Positions 34,320-42,436 of a DNA stretch of 64,000 nt are shown here, piece by piece (the first letter of the stretch is position 1; each line of letters opens with the position of its first letter). Source of the DNA: Xanthomonas arboricola pv. juglandis (lineage in GTDB: Bacteria; Pseudomonadota; Gammaproteobacteria; Xanthomonadales; Xanthomonadaceae); NCBI RefSeq assembly GCF_001013475.1, contig NZ_JZEF01000004.1, positions 432,235 through 496,234 of the forward strand, given 5' to 3'. A model generated the notes under the pieces. The model made no database searches, had not been told where the DNA came from, and saw only the letters and a program-made list of their open reading frames with translations. A program made the position numbers and the translations under genes.

Positions 34320-35516
34320 ATGATCATCCATTCGCTGCTCGACACCGACCTGTATAAATTCACCATGATGCAGGCGGTACTGCATCAGCATCCGGCCGCG
34401 CAGGTCGACTACCGCTTCAAGTGCCGCACGCCCGGCGTGGATCTGGCCCAGTTCATCGACGAAATCTCGCGCGAGATCGATGCGCTGTGCCGGCTGCGGC
34501 TGCGCGAGGACGAAGTGGCCTATCTGCGCGGCCTGCGCTTCATCAAGCCGGACTTTGCCGACTTCCTGGCGCTGTTCCATCTGGACCGCAAGTATCTGCA
34601 GCTGTCGGCATCGACCACCCACCCGGGCGAGATCGAACTGACCATCCGCGGCCCGTGGCTGCATACCATCCTGTTCGAAGTGCCGTTGCTGGCGATCATC
34701 AACGAGGTGTGGTTCCGCAACACCTCCGAGCCGGATTACGAAGAAGGCCGCAGCCGCCTGCGCGAGAAAGTGAGCAGCCTGCGCAGCATGCCGGCCGGCT
34801 GCAAGATCGCCGACTACGGCACCCGGCGGCGCTATTCGCGGCACTGGCACGGTGAGCTGCTGCCGTTGCTGCGCGATGGCCTGGGCGAGCAGTTCGTCGG
34901 CACCAGCAATGTGTATTTCGCCAAGCATTACGGTCTGACCCCGCTGGGCACGATGGCGCACGAGTACCTGCAGGCGTTCCAGGCGCTGGGGCCGCGGTTG
35001 CGCGACTCGCAGGTGGCGGCGCTGGAATCGTGGGCGCGCGAGTACCGCGGCGATCTGGGCATCGCCCTGTCCGATGTGGTCGGGCTGGACGCGTTCCTTC
35101 GCGACTTCGATCTGTATTTCTGCAAGCTGTTCGACGGCATGCGGCATGATTCGGGCGACCCGTTCGAATGGGGCGAGCGCGTCATCGCCCACCTGCAGGC
35201 ACACCGCATCGACCCCGCGACCAAGGTGCTGGTGTTCAGCGATGGCCTCAATATCGACAAGGTGATGCGGCTATACGCGCACTTCCATACGCGCTGCCGG
35301 CTGGCGTTCGGGGTCGGTACCAGCCTCACCAACGACCTGGGGCCGACACCGCTGCAGATCGTGATCAAGATGGTCCGCTGCAATGGCCAGCCGGTGGCAA
35401 AGCTCAGCGACTCGCCGGGCAAGAGCATGTGCGAGGACGCCGGTTACCTGCGCTATCTGCGCGATGTGTTCGGCTTGCCGCCGATGCCGGAAGCGGGTGA
35501 CCACGCGCGGCAGTGA
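34320..35516 (+). CDS. pncB: Nicotinate phosphoribosyltransferase
   Basis: 398-residue cytoplasmic enzyme of the NAD salvage (Preiss-Handler) pathway that makes nicotinate mononucleotide from nicotinate and PRPP, with ATP. The start at 34320 gives [20 protein letters not shown], the conserved N terminus. Other family segments are [15 protein letters not shown] and [14 protein letters not shown] with His214, which aligns with the phosphorylated His of the family, and [12 protein letters not shown]. It is a single gene between two polysaccharide operons; 175 nt separate it from the glycosidase gene and no promoter stands out. Confidence 0.96.
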   Translation: MIIHSLLDTDLYKFTMMQAVLHQHPAAQVDYRFKCRTPGVDLAQFIDEISREIDALCRLRLREDEVAYLRGLRFIKPDFADFLALFHLDRKYLQLSASTTHPGEIELTIRGPWLHTILFEVPLLAIINEVWFRNTSEPDYEEGRSRLREKVSSLRSMPAGCKIADYGTRRRYSRHWHGELLPLLRDGLGEQFVGTSNVYFAKHYGLTPLGTMAHEYLQAFQALGPRLRDSQVAALESWAREYRGDLGIALSDVVGLDAFLRDFDLYFCKLFDGMRHDSGDPFEWGERVIAHLQAHRIDPATKVLVFSDGLNIDKVMRLYAHFHTRCRLAFGVGTSLTNDLGPTPLQIVIKMVRCNGQPVAKLSDSPGKSMCEDAGYLRYLRDVFGLPPMPEAGDHARQ

Positions 35517-35619
35517 CTGACGTGTAGCGGCAGCTTGTGCCGAGGCCCGACAGTGCTGTCAGGGAATGGCCGAAAAAAATGCGATGCAGCGCTCAATTGG
35601 CCGCATGGGTTCGTTAACA

Positions 35620-35636
35620 TTGGCATCACGCTTGCT
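35620..35636 (+). promoter_or_regulatory. Sigma-54-like promoter before the cellulose operon
   Basis: TTGGCATCACGCTTGCT matches the sigma-54 pattern TGGCAYR-N4-TTGCW with the exact GG/GC spacing and one mismatch. Transcription would start near 35647, 45 nt before the bcsD start. Such a promoter would need an enhancer-binding activator; FleQ-type proteins are known to control polysaccharide genes in relatives. Confidence 0.6.
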
Positions 35637-35691
35637 TCACTTCTGATGCACGCGATGTTGATGTACGGCCTCCTTTCCGCGCGACGTCTCA

Positions 35692-36147
35692 ATGACTGCA
35701 CCCGACCCATTGTCGCTGTACCGCGCGCGCAGCTGCTCCCGGCAGTGGCTGGGCTTTGTGCGTGCGATGGCCGCCGAGTTCGGCGCCGAGTTGCCCGAGG
35801 ATGATCTGGCCCCGTTGATGGCGCGCATCGGCCGGCGCTTCGCGCGCGAACACCGGCTGGCGCACTGCACGACCCTGGACGAGATGCAGCAGGCCGCCAA
35901 CGCAGTGTGGGAGCGCTGCGATTGGGGCCAGTGCGCGATGCATGAACACGCCGACCACGTGCGGATCCAGCACGCCAGCGCGCCGTTGAGCGTGGCACTG
36001 GATGGTGTGGCGTGGAGCGATGGGTTCCTGCAGGGCGTGTACGAAGGGTGGTTCCAGCAACTGGGGATGCTGGCAGGCCTGGCGGTGCAGACCGCGCCAG
36101 GCGACAGCGTCGATCTGCGCAACTTCGTGTTGATGCGGACGGCATGA
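35692..36147 (+). CDS. bcsD: Cellulose synthase-associated protein BcsD
   Basis: 151-residue protein resembling the AxCesD/BcsD family that forms octameric rings in the periplasm and helps crystallise cellulose strands in Komagataeibacter. Family-like segments are SRQWLGFVRAMAAEFGAELP near the start and ANAVWERCDWGQCAM in the middle. The RIQHASAPL and GFLQGVYEGWFQQLG segments and the final NFVLMRTA also fit. It has no signal peptide. It is the first gene of the cellulose group, 29 nt before the next one, and lies just behind the sigma-54-like promoter. The call is by motif and position. Confidence 0.75.
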   Translation: MTAPDPLSLYRARSCSRQWLGFVRAMAAEFGAELPEDDLAPLMARIGRRFAREHRLAHCTTLDEMQQAANAVWERCDWGQCAMHEHADHVRIQHASAPLSVALDGVAWSDGFLQGVYEGWFQQLGMLAGLAVQTAPGDSVDLRNFVLMRTA

Positions 36148-36175
36148 ACGGCTGAAGTCGGGCAAGGGGAGTGTG

Positions 36176-36661
36176 ATGGCACCGAAGAACAACAAGGCAA
36201 CCTCCGGGCATGACGACGTGTCCGGCCTGTTCGCGCGGTTGGGGACGCCGGCGAGCGCGGGCTATCAGGATTTCGCCCACACCCAGCTGCCGCCGCGCAG
36301 GCCGGGAGTGACGCAAACGCCGGTCCCGGCAGCGGTCGAACAGCCCCCCGCTGCGACGGACACCGCGCAGACGCCAGCGCCGCTGCCGGCGCCCGCGGCA
36401 TCAGTGCCTGACGTTTTGCCTGCCATGCAGGCAGCGCTGGCGCCGCATCGGCCAGTGCCTGTCGAAGGGACGGCAGGCCCGCCGCTCGATGCGCTCGCGC
36501 CGCTACGCAAATTGCGCCAGCTCGACGAGCCTGCAGCGCCTGCAGCGCAGCCGGGCGAGCGCCAGGCGCAGACGCCGTTGGAACGCTTGTTCCAGCGCCT
36601 GCTGCAGGCCGATGCGCCCAGCGCGACGCAAAGCCCACTGCAGCGACTGCGCTCGCGTTGA
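36176..36661 (+). CDS. Proline-rich cellulose accessory protein, BcsP-like
   Basis: 161-residue Pro/Ala/Gln-rich, probably disordered protein. ATG 36176 is chosen with AAGGGGA at 36164-36170; the GTG at 36173 would add one residue. The N-terminal segment DDVSGLFARLGTPASAGYQDF resembles the short conserved head of BcsP/BcsO/BcsR-type proteins (an acidic pair, then LF..fG....Y). The C-terminal helix PLERLFQRLL may bind a partner. It sits between bcsD and bcsA, where such small regulators or scaffolds usually lie. Confidence 0.65.
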   Translation: MAPKNNKATSGHDDVSGLFARLGTPASAGYQDFAHTQLPPRRPGVTQTPVPAAVEQPPAATDTAQTPAPLPAPAASVPDVLPAMQAALAPHRPVPVEGTAGPPLDALAPLRKLRQLDEPAAPAAQPGERQAQTPLERLFQRLLQADAPSATQSPLQRLRSR

Positions 36662-36753
36662 TCAGCACCACCGTGTGACTTTCGGCAAGCGCCGCTGCGC
36701 TCGCCTGTTTCGCCTTGCTTTGCCGCACGCCGCCACGCTTGAAGGATTATCTG

Positions 36754-38898
36754 ATGACTGCTGCCAGCCGCCGTTCCGGATCACCGCTGCCCACGTTGGC
36801 GACCTGGGCGCTATGGTTGCTGGGCGGCTTGCTGCTGGTGTTCGTGGTCGCCGTGCCGATGGATGTCACCCAGCAACTGGTGTTTTCCGGCGTGCTGTTC
36901 GCCGTTGCGCTGGCGGTGCGCAAGCGCGGCGGGCGGGTGGTGATCCTGACGATGATGGGCATGTCGCTGGCGGTGTCGTGCCGCTACATCTGGTGGCGCA
37001 CGACCCAGACCATGGGCGTGGGCAGCGCGGTGGATTTCATCCTGGGTCTGGGCCTGCTGGGCGCGGAGCTGTATGCGTTCGTGATCCTGGTGCTGGGCTA
37101 TTTCCAGGTGCTGTGGCCGCTCGATCGCAAGCCGGTGCCGTTGCCGGCCGACCAGGCCCTGTGGCCGAGCGTGGACGTGTTCATTCCCACCTACAACGAG
37201 CCGCTATCGGTGGTGCGCACCACCGTGCTGGCGGCCAGCGTGATCGATTGGCCGGCCGGCAAGATCACCATCCATCTGCTCGATGACGGCCGCCGCGACG
37301 CGTTCCGCGACTTCTGTGCCGAGGTCGGCATCAACTACGTCACCCGCACCAACAACGCGCACGCCAAGGCCGGCAATATCAATGCCGCGCTGAAGAAATG
37401 CAGCGGCGAGTACGTGGCGATCTTCGACTGCGACCACATTCCCACCCGCAGTTTCCTGCAGGTGGCGATGGGCTGGTTCCTGCGCGACACCAGGCTGGCC
37501 CTGGTGCAGATGCCGCACTATTTCTTCTCGCCCGACCCGTTCGAACGCAACCTGGGCACGCATGGCAAGGTGCCCAACGAAGGCGAGCTGTTTTACGGCC
37601 TGTTGCAGGATGGCAACGACCAGTGGAATGCGACCTTCTTCTGCGGTTCCTGCGCGGTGATCAAGCGCAGCGCGCTGGAAGAGGTGGGCGGGGTGGCGGT
37701 GGAAACCGTTACCGAGGACGCCCACACCGCGCTCAAATTGCAGCGCCGCGGTTATCGCACCGCCTATCTGGCGGTGCCGCAGGCTGCAGGGCTGGCCACT
37801 GAGAGCCTGTCCGGGCATGTGGCGCAACGCATCCGCTGGGCGCGCGGCATGGCGCAGATTGCGCGCATCGACAATCCGCTGCTGGGGCGCGGGCTCAGGC
37901 TCTCGCAGCGGCTGTGCTACCTCAACGCGATGCTGCACTTCTTCTACGGCTTGCCGCGCATCATCTATCTCACTGCGCCGCTGGCCTATCTGTTCTTCGG
38001 CGCGCACGTGATCCAGGCCTCGGCGTTGATGATCCTGGCCTATGCGTTGCCGCACCTCCTGCAGGCCAATCTGACCAACCTGCGGGTGCAGAGCCGCTTC
38101 CGCCATCTGCTGTGGAACGAGGTCTACGAGACCACGCTGGCCTGGTACATCTTCCGTCCCACCCTGGTTGCGCTGCTCAACCCCAAGCTGGGCAAGTTCA
38201 ATGTCACGCCCAAGGGCGGGCTGGTGGCGCGCAGTTATTTCGATGCGCAGATCGCCAAGCCGTACCTGTTCCTGCTGTTGCTCAACCTGGCCGGTGTGGC
38301 TGCCGGCGTGCTGCGCCTGATCTATGTCGGCGGCAGCGGCGAGCAGCAGACGATCTGGTTCAACCTGGCCTGGACGCTCTACAACATGGTGCTGCTGGGC
38401 GCCACCATCGCCACCGCCAGCGAAACCCGCCAGGTGCGCAGCGCCCATCGCGTGCCGTTGGATGTCCCGGTCAATCTGTATCTGCCCGATGGCAGCGTGC
38501 TGCCCAGCCGCTCGCTGAATTTTTCCACCGGCGGCATGGCGATCAGGCTCGCCCAGCCGCAGCCGATCGAGCCGGGGTTGCCGGTGCAAATCGGCCTGAG
38601 TCATCGCGGCGTGGAGCAGACCTTGCCGGCGGTGGTGCGGCAGGACCGCGATGGCCAGGTCAGCGTGCAGTTCACCGCGATGTCGATGGAACAGGAGCGC
38701 TGGCTGGTGGCCTCGACCTTTGCGCGCGCCGACATCTGGCTATCGCAATGGGGCCAGCACGACCGCGATTCGTTCTGGCGCTCGATGGGCCAGGTGCTGG
38801 CTGCCAGCGCGCGCGGTTTCGGACGCCTGGGCGGGCATATCGCACTCAGTGCGCGTCAGGGCTTTCGCCCGGCGCGCGCGCTGGATCTGGAGTCGTGA
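36754..38898 (+). CDS. bcsA: Cellulose synthase catalytic subunit BcsA with PilZ domain
   Basis: 714-residue inner-membrane processive GT2 enzyme that polymerises UDP-glucose and threads the glucan outward. ATG 36754 has GAAGGA at 36741-36746. The active-site set is complete: Asp177-Asp178 (LLDDGRR), Asp225/Asp227 (FDCDH), the finger-helix neighbour TFFCGSC, Asp322 in TED and Gln358-xx-Arg361-Trp362. The C-terminal PilZ domain keeps both c-di-GMP motifs, Arg559-QVR-SAH-Arg566 (RQxRxxxR) and NFSTGG from Asn589. The enzyme should therefore be activated by c-di-GMP. bcsB follows after 44 nt. Confidence 0.97.
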   Translation: MTAASRRSGSPLPTLATWALWLLGGLLLVFVVAVPMDVTQQLVFSGVLFAVALAVRKRGGRVVILTMMGMSLAVSCRYIWWRTTQTMGVGSAVDFILGLGLLGAELYAFVILVLGYFQVLWPLDRKPVPLPADQALWPSVDVFIPTYNEPLSVVRTTVLAASVIDWPAGKITIHLLDDGRRDAFRDFCAEVGINYVTRTNNAHAKAGNINAALKKCSGEYVAIFDCDHIPTRSFLQVAMGWFLRDTRLALVQMPHYFFSPDPFERNLGTHGKVPNEGELFYGLLQDGNDQWNATFFCGSCAVIKRSALEEVGGVAVETVTEDAHTALKLQRRGYRTAYLAVPQAAGLATESLSGHVAQRIRWARGMAQIARIDNPLLGRGLRLSQRLCYLNAMLHFFYGLPRIIYLTAPLAYLFFGAHVIQASALMILAYALPHLLQANLTNLRVQSRFRHLLWNEVYETTLAWYIFRPTLVALLNPKLGKFNVTPKGGLVARSYFDAQIAKPYLFLLLLNLAGVAAGVLRLIYVGGSGEQQTIWFNLAWTLYNMVLLGATIATASETRQVRSAHRVPLDVPVNLYLPDGSVLPSRSLNFSTGGMAIRLAQPQPIEPGLPVQIGLSHRGVEQTLPAVVRQDRDGQVSVQFTAMSMEQERWLVASTFARADIWLSQWGQHDRDSFWRSMGQVLAASARGFGRLGGHIALSARQGFRPARALDLES

Positions 38899-38942
38899 GC
38901 GTGACGCCTGCCGTTTCCCTTTTCCCTGCCAAGAAGCAACCG

Positions 38943-41258
38943 ATGCGAATGTCCCCGGCCGTGTTGACCTGTGTGCTCACCCTGCTGACTAGCCTGGCGC
39001 AGGCGCAGCAGGCCGTGCCGGCAACGGCGACGGCCACGCTGACCGGGCAGGCCGGCACCGCCGCGAGCGCGCCGCCGGCACCGGCAGCGATGCCGGCCGG
39101 TAGCACCCGCACCTCCAGCCTGCGCGAGCTCGGCATCGACTACGAAATCACCCTGCGCGGCGTGCAGGGCAGTGCCGGCGTGCCCTTCAGCGTGCGCAGC
39201 GACGAGATCGTCACCGCCGCCACGCTCAACCTCAAATACAGCTATTCGCCCGCGCTGCTGCCGGACCTGTCGCATCTGAAGGTCACCATCAATGGCGTCA
39301 CCGTGGGCACCTTGCCCGCCGACAAGGCCAATGCCGGCAAGCTGCTCTCGGCCGATCTGCCGATCGACCCGCGCCTGGTCACCGATTACAACCAGCTCAA
39401 CCTGCAGTTGATCGGCCATTACACGCGCGAGTGCGAAGACCCGGACCACAGCAGCCTGTGGGCGAATGTGGACGCGGCTACCAGCCTGTCGCTGACCACC
39501 ACGCCGCTGGCGCTGGCCAATAACCTGGCGTTGTTGCCGGTGCCGTTCTTCGATGTGCGCGACACGCGCCGGCTGGAATTGCCGTTCTACTTTCCGCAGC
39601 GCCCGGACAACGCCACGCTGCAGGCGGCTGGCGTGGTGGCCTCGTGGTTCGGCACACTGGCCGGTTACCGCGGCGCGGTGTTCCCGGCCTCGACCGAAGC
39701 GCTGCCGGCCACCGGCAACGCAGTGGTGTTCGCCACGCCCAGCACGCTGCCGGAGCAGTTCGCCACCGCCGACAGTGGCGTGGCCGATATCCGTGGCCCG
39801 ACCGTGGCAGTGGTGGTCAACCCGACCGATCCCAATGGCAAGCTGCTGCTGGTGCTCGGCCGCAACAGCGAAGACCTGCAACGCGCCGCCACCGCGCTGG
39901 CCTTGCGCGCGCCGTTGACCGGGGCGGTCGCCCGCATCGGCGAGGTCAGCGCGCCGGCGCCGCGTCAGCCGTACGACGCGCCCAAGTGGGTGTCCAGCCA
40001 GCATCCGGTGCGCTTCGGCGATCTGGTGACCCAGCCCGGCCAGCTCAATGTCAGCGGCTATCACCCGGACCTGATCCGGGTCGGCCTGCAGCTGCCGCCG
40101 GACCTGTTCGTGTGGGAGCGCGACGGCATTCCGGTTGCGCTGAAATACCGCTACACGGTGCCGGACGTGGATAACAAGTCCGCGCTCAACGTCAGCATCA
40201 ACGAGTCGTTCGTGACCACGCTGCCGCTGACCGGCCGCCCGTTCGCCGAGTCCACCCCGAGGCGCTGGTGGAACAGCCTGGGCGCACGCGGCAGCATGCC
40301 GGTGCATCAGGATCTGACATTGCCGGTGGGTGCGTTCTCGGCCAACAGCCAGTTGCGCTTTCACTTCTTTTTCGATCGCCCGCAGGGCGAGGAGTGCAAG
40401 AACACCTTTCCGGACGTGTCCGGCGCCATCGATGCCGATTCCAGCATCGACCTGAGCGGCTTCCACCACTACATGGCGATGCCGAACCTGGCCGCGTTCG
40501 CCAATGCCGGCTACCCGTTCACGCGCCTGGCCGATCTGTCCGAATCCACCATCGTGCTGCCCGACAATCCCGGCGATCAGGACCTGGGCAATGTGCTGAC
40601 CCTGCTCGGACGCTTCGGCGCCTCCACCGGGTATCCGGCGCTGCATGCGCAGATCATCGGTGCCGGCGCGGTGCAGCAGCATGCCGACCGCGATCTGTTG
40701 CTGCTCGGCAGTGCGCAGTCGCAGCCGCTGTTCAAGCAATGGCGCGCACAGCTGCCGGTGGGCCAGGACGGGCAGGCGACACGCTTTGCGCTGACCGATT
40801 GGGTGCTGGAAAAGCTGCCGGGCTTCCTGTCCTTCGATGCGCGCCGCACCGACCTGCCGACCACCACCGAAATCGCCCTGCAACCGCAGCCGGACGATGT
40901 GCTGTTGATGGGCTTCGAATCGCCGTTGAAGTCCGGCCGCAGCGTGGTCGCGTTCCAGAGCGAAGACCCAGCCAACATGAGCCGGCTGTTCGACGCCTGG
41001 TTCGACCCGACCCTGCTCAAGGACTTCCAGGGCAGCGTGGTGTTGCTGCAGCAAAAAAAGGTCATCAGCCTGGTCGGCAACCAGACCTATTACGTGGGCC
41101 ATCTGCCGCTCCCGACCTGGCTGCGCTGGTACTTCTCGCACCACCCGGTGTGGCTGGCGTTGACCGTGGTGCTGCTGGCGCTGTTGCTGGCGCTGGCCGC
41201 GCGCGTGCTGCTGCGCCGACATGCCGCCGAGCGGCTCAACGAAGGCGGCAGCGCATGA
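38943..41258 (+). CDS. bcsB: Cellulose synthase periplasmic subunit BcsB
   Basis: 771-residue periplasmic co-polymerase anchored by one C-terminal helix (VWLALTVVLLALLLALAARVLL). ATG 38943 is chosen because it gives a proper signal peptide (MRMSPAVLTCVLTLLTSLAQAQ); a GTG at 38901 is in frame and two bases after the bcsA stop, so it cannot be excluded. The body shows the two carbohydrate-binding/flavodoxin-like repeats (for example SYSPALLPDLSHLKVTINGV and NAVVFATPSTLP). The stop overlaps bcsZ by ATGA. Confidence 0.95.
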   Translation: MRMSPAVLTCVLTLLTSLAQAQQAVPATATATLTGQAGTAASAPPAPAAMPAGSTRTSSLRELGIDYEITLRGVQGSAGVPFSVRSDEIVTAATLNLKYSYSPALLPDLSHLKVTINGVTVGTLPADKANAGKLLSADLPIDPRLVTDYNQLNLQLIGHYTRECEDPDHSSLWANVDAATSLSLTTTPLALANNLALLPVPFFDVRDTRRLELPFYFPQRPDNATLQAAGVVASWFGTLAGYRGAVFPASTEALPATGNAVVFATPSTLPEQFATADSGVADIRGPTVAVVVNPTDPNGKLLLVLGRNSEDLQRAATALALRAPLTGAVARIGEVSAPAPRQPYDAPKWVSSQHPVRFGDLVTQPGQLNVSGYHPDLIRVGLQLPPDLFVWERDGIPVALKYRYTVPDVDNKSALNVSINESFVTTLPLTGRPFAESTPRRWWNSLGARGSMPVHQDLTLPVGAFSANSQLRFHFFFDRPQGEECKNTFPDVSGAIDADSSIDLSGFHHYMAMPNLAAFANAGYPFTRLADLSESTIVLPDNPGDQDLGNVLTLLGRFGASTGYPALHAQIIGAGAVQQHADRDLLLLGSAQSQPLFKQWRAQLPVGQDGQATRFALTDWVLEKLPGFLSFDARRTDLPTTTEIALQPQPDDVLLMGFESPLKSGRSVVAFQSEDPANMSRLFDAWFDPTLLKDFQGSVVLLQQKKVISLVGNQTYYVGHLPLPTWLRWYFSHHPVWLALTVVLLALLLALAARVLLRRHAAERLNEGGSA

Positions 41259-42436
41259 GCGCGCACGATCGCGCCGCGACGATGACGCGCCGCAGCCTGC
41301 TGCGTGCCGGTGCGCTGGCCGGCCTGGCCGCGCTGCTGCCCACGCGCGCAGCGGCGGCGGCCAGCCAATGCGGGCCGTGGCCGCTGTGGAATGCCTTCGT
41401 CGACAAGCACATCCAGCCCGACGGGCGGGTGGTGGATTTCCTCAATCCGGACCAGCGCTCGACTTCCGAAGGTCAGTCGTATGCGCTGTTCTTCGCCCTG
41501 GTCAACAACGACCAGGTGTTGTTCGAGAAGGTGCTGGGCTGGACCCGCCACAATCTGTGCGGCGGCCGCCCGGATCTGAATCTGCCGGCGTGGTTGTGGG
41601 GGCGCGATGGCAGCGGCAGCTGGCGCGTGCTCGATGCCAATACCGCCAGCGATGGCGAGCTGTGGATTGCCTACGCGCTGCTGGAAGCCGGCCGGCTGTG
41701 GAGCCGGCCCGGGTACGTCAAGGCCGGCCAGCAGATCCTGCAACTGATGCGTCAACAGGAGGTGGCCACGCTGCCGGGCCTGGGCGCGATGTTGCTGCCC
41801 GGCCGCACCGGCTTTGCCGAGAAGCAGCGCTGGACGCTCAATCCCAGCTACCTGCCGATCCAGGTGCTGCGGCGCTGCGCCAACGCCGACCCCAAGGGGC
41901 CGTGGGCGGCGATCGCCAGCAACGCCGCACGCGTGTTGCGCGAGAGCGCGCCGGTGGGCTTTGCGCCGGACTGGACGGTATGGGATGGCGAGCGCTTCAG
42001 CCCGGATCCGAAGCGCGGCAACGTCGGCAGCTACGACGCGATCCGCGTGTATCTGTGGGCCGGCATGCTCGATGCCGGCGAGCCGCTGCGCAGCGGCTTG
42101 CTGCGCGACCTGTCCGGCCCGGCCGACCTGCTCGCCGCACAGACCCCGTTTGCGGAAAAGATCGACACCGCGCGCGGCGTGGGCAGCGGCGCATTGCCGG
42201 TCGGGTTTTCTGCCGCGCTGCTGCCCTACCTGAGTGCGATGGGCCAGCCCGCGCTGCTCAAGGCGCAGGCGCAGCGCATTCCCGCCGCCGCGCAAGCGGC
42301 AGCCGCTGCGCTGCCGTACTTCGAACGCACGCTGGCCCTGTTCGGACAGGGCTGGCTTGAGAACCGCTACCGCTTTGCCGCAGACGGGCGCCTGCTGCCC
42401 GCCTGGAGAACGCCTGCATGCTCCGCAAAAAACTGA
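41255..42436 (+). CDS. bcsZ: Periplasmic endoglucanase BcsZ (GH8)
   Basis: 393-residue GH8 cellulase that trims nascent cellulose in the periplasm. Start by ATGA overlap with bcsB; ATG 41282 is an alternative. The N terminus carries a twin-Arg-like signal (MTRRSLLRAGALAGLAALL), so Tat export is possible. GH8 features are RSTSEGQSYALFFALV with the catalytic Glu and LDANTASDGELWIAYALLEA with the catalytic Asp; RGNVGSYDAIRVYLWAGM also fits. It ends 19 nt inside bcsC. Confidence 0.95.
   Translation: MSAHDRAATMTRRSLLRAGALAGLAALLPTRAAAAASQCGPWPLWNAFVDKHIQPDGRVVDFLNPDQRSTSEGQSYALFFALVNNDQVLFEKVLGWTRHNLCGGRPDLNLPAWLWGRDGSGSWRVLDANTASDGELWIAYALLEAGRLWSRPGYVKAGQQILQLMRQQEVATLPGLGAMLLPGRTGFAEKQRWTLNPSYLPIQVLRRCANADPKGPWAAIASNAARVLRESAPVGFAPDWTVWDGERFSPDPKRGNVGSYDAIRVYLWAGMLDAGEPLRSGLLRDLSGPADLLAAQTPFAEKIDTARGVGSGALPVGFSAALLPYLSAMGQPALLKAQAQRIPAAAQAAAAALPYFERTLALFGQGWLENRYRFAADGRLLPAWRTPACSAKN

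Noticed and set aside
37914..38942. A long upstream extension of bcsB reading through bcsA in another frame
   Set aside because: bcsA is fully supported by motifs in its own frame; the extension is a shadow, and a signal peptide starts at 38943.
38856..41222. A 788-codon minus-strand frame opposite bcsB
   Set aside because: Antisense shadow with biased His/Gln/Arg composition; bcsB is well supported.
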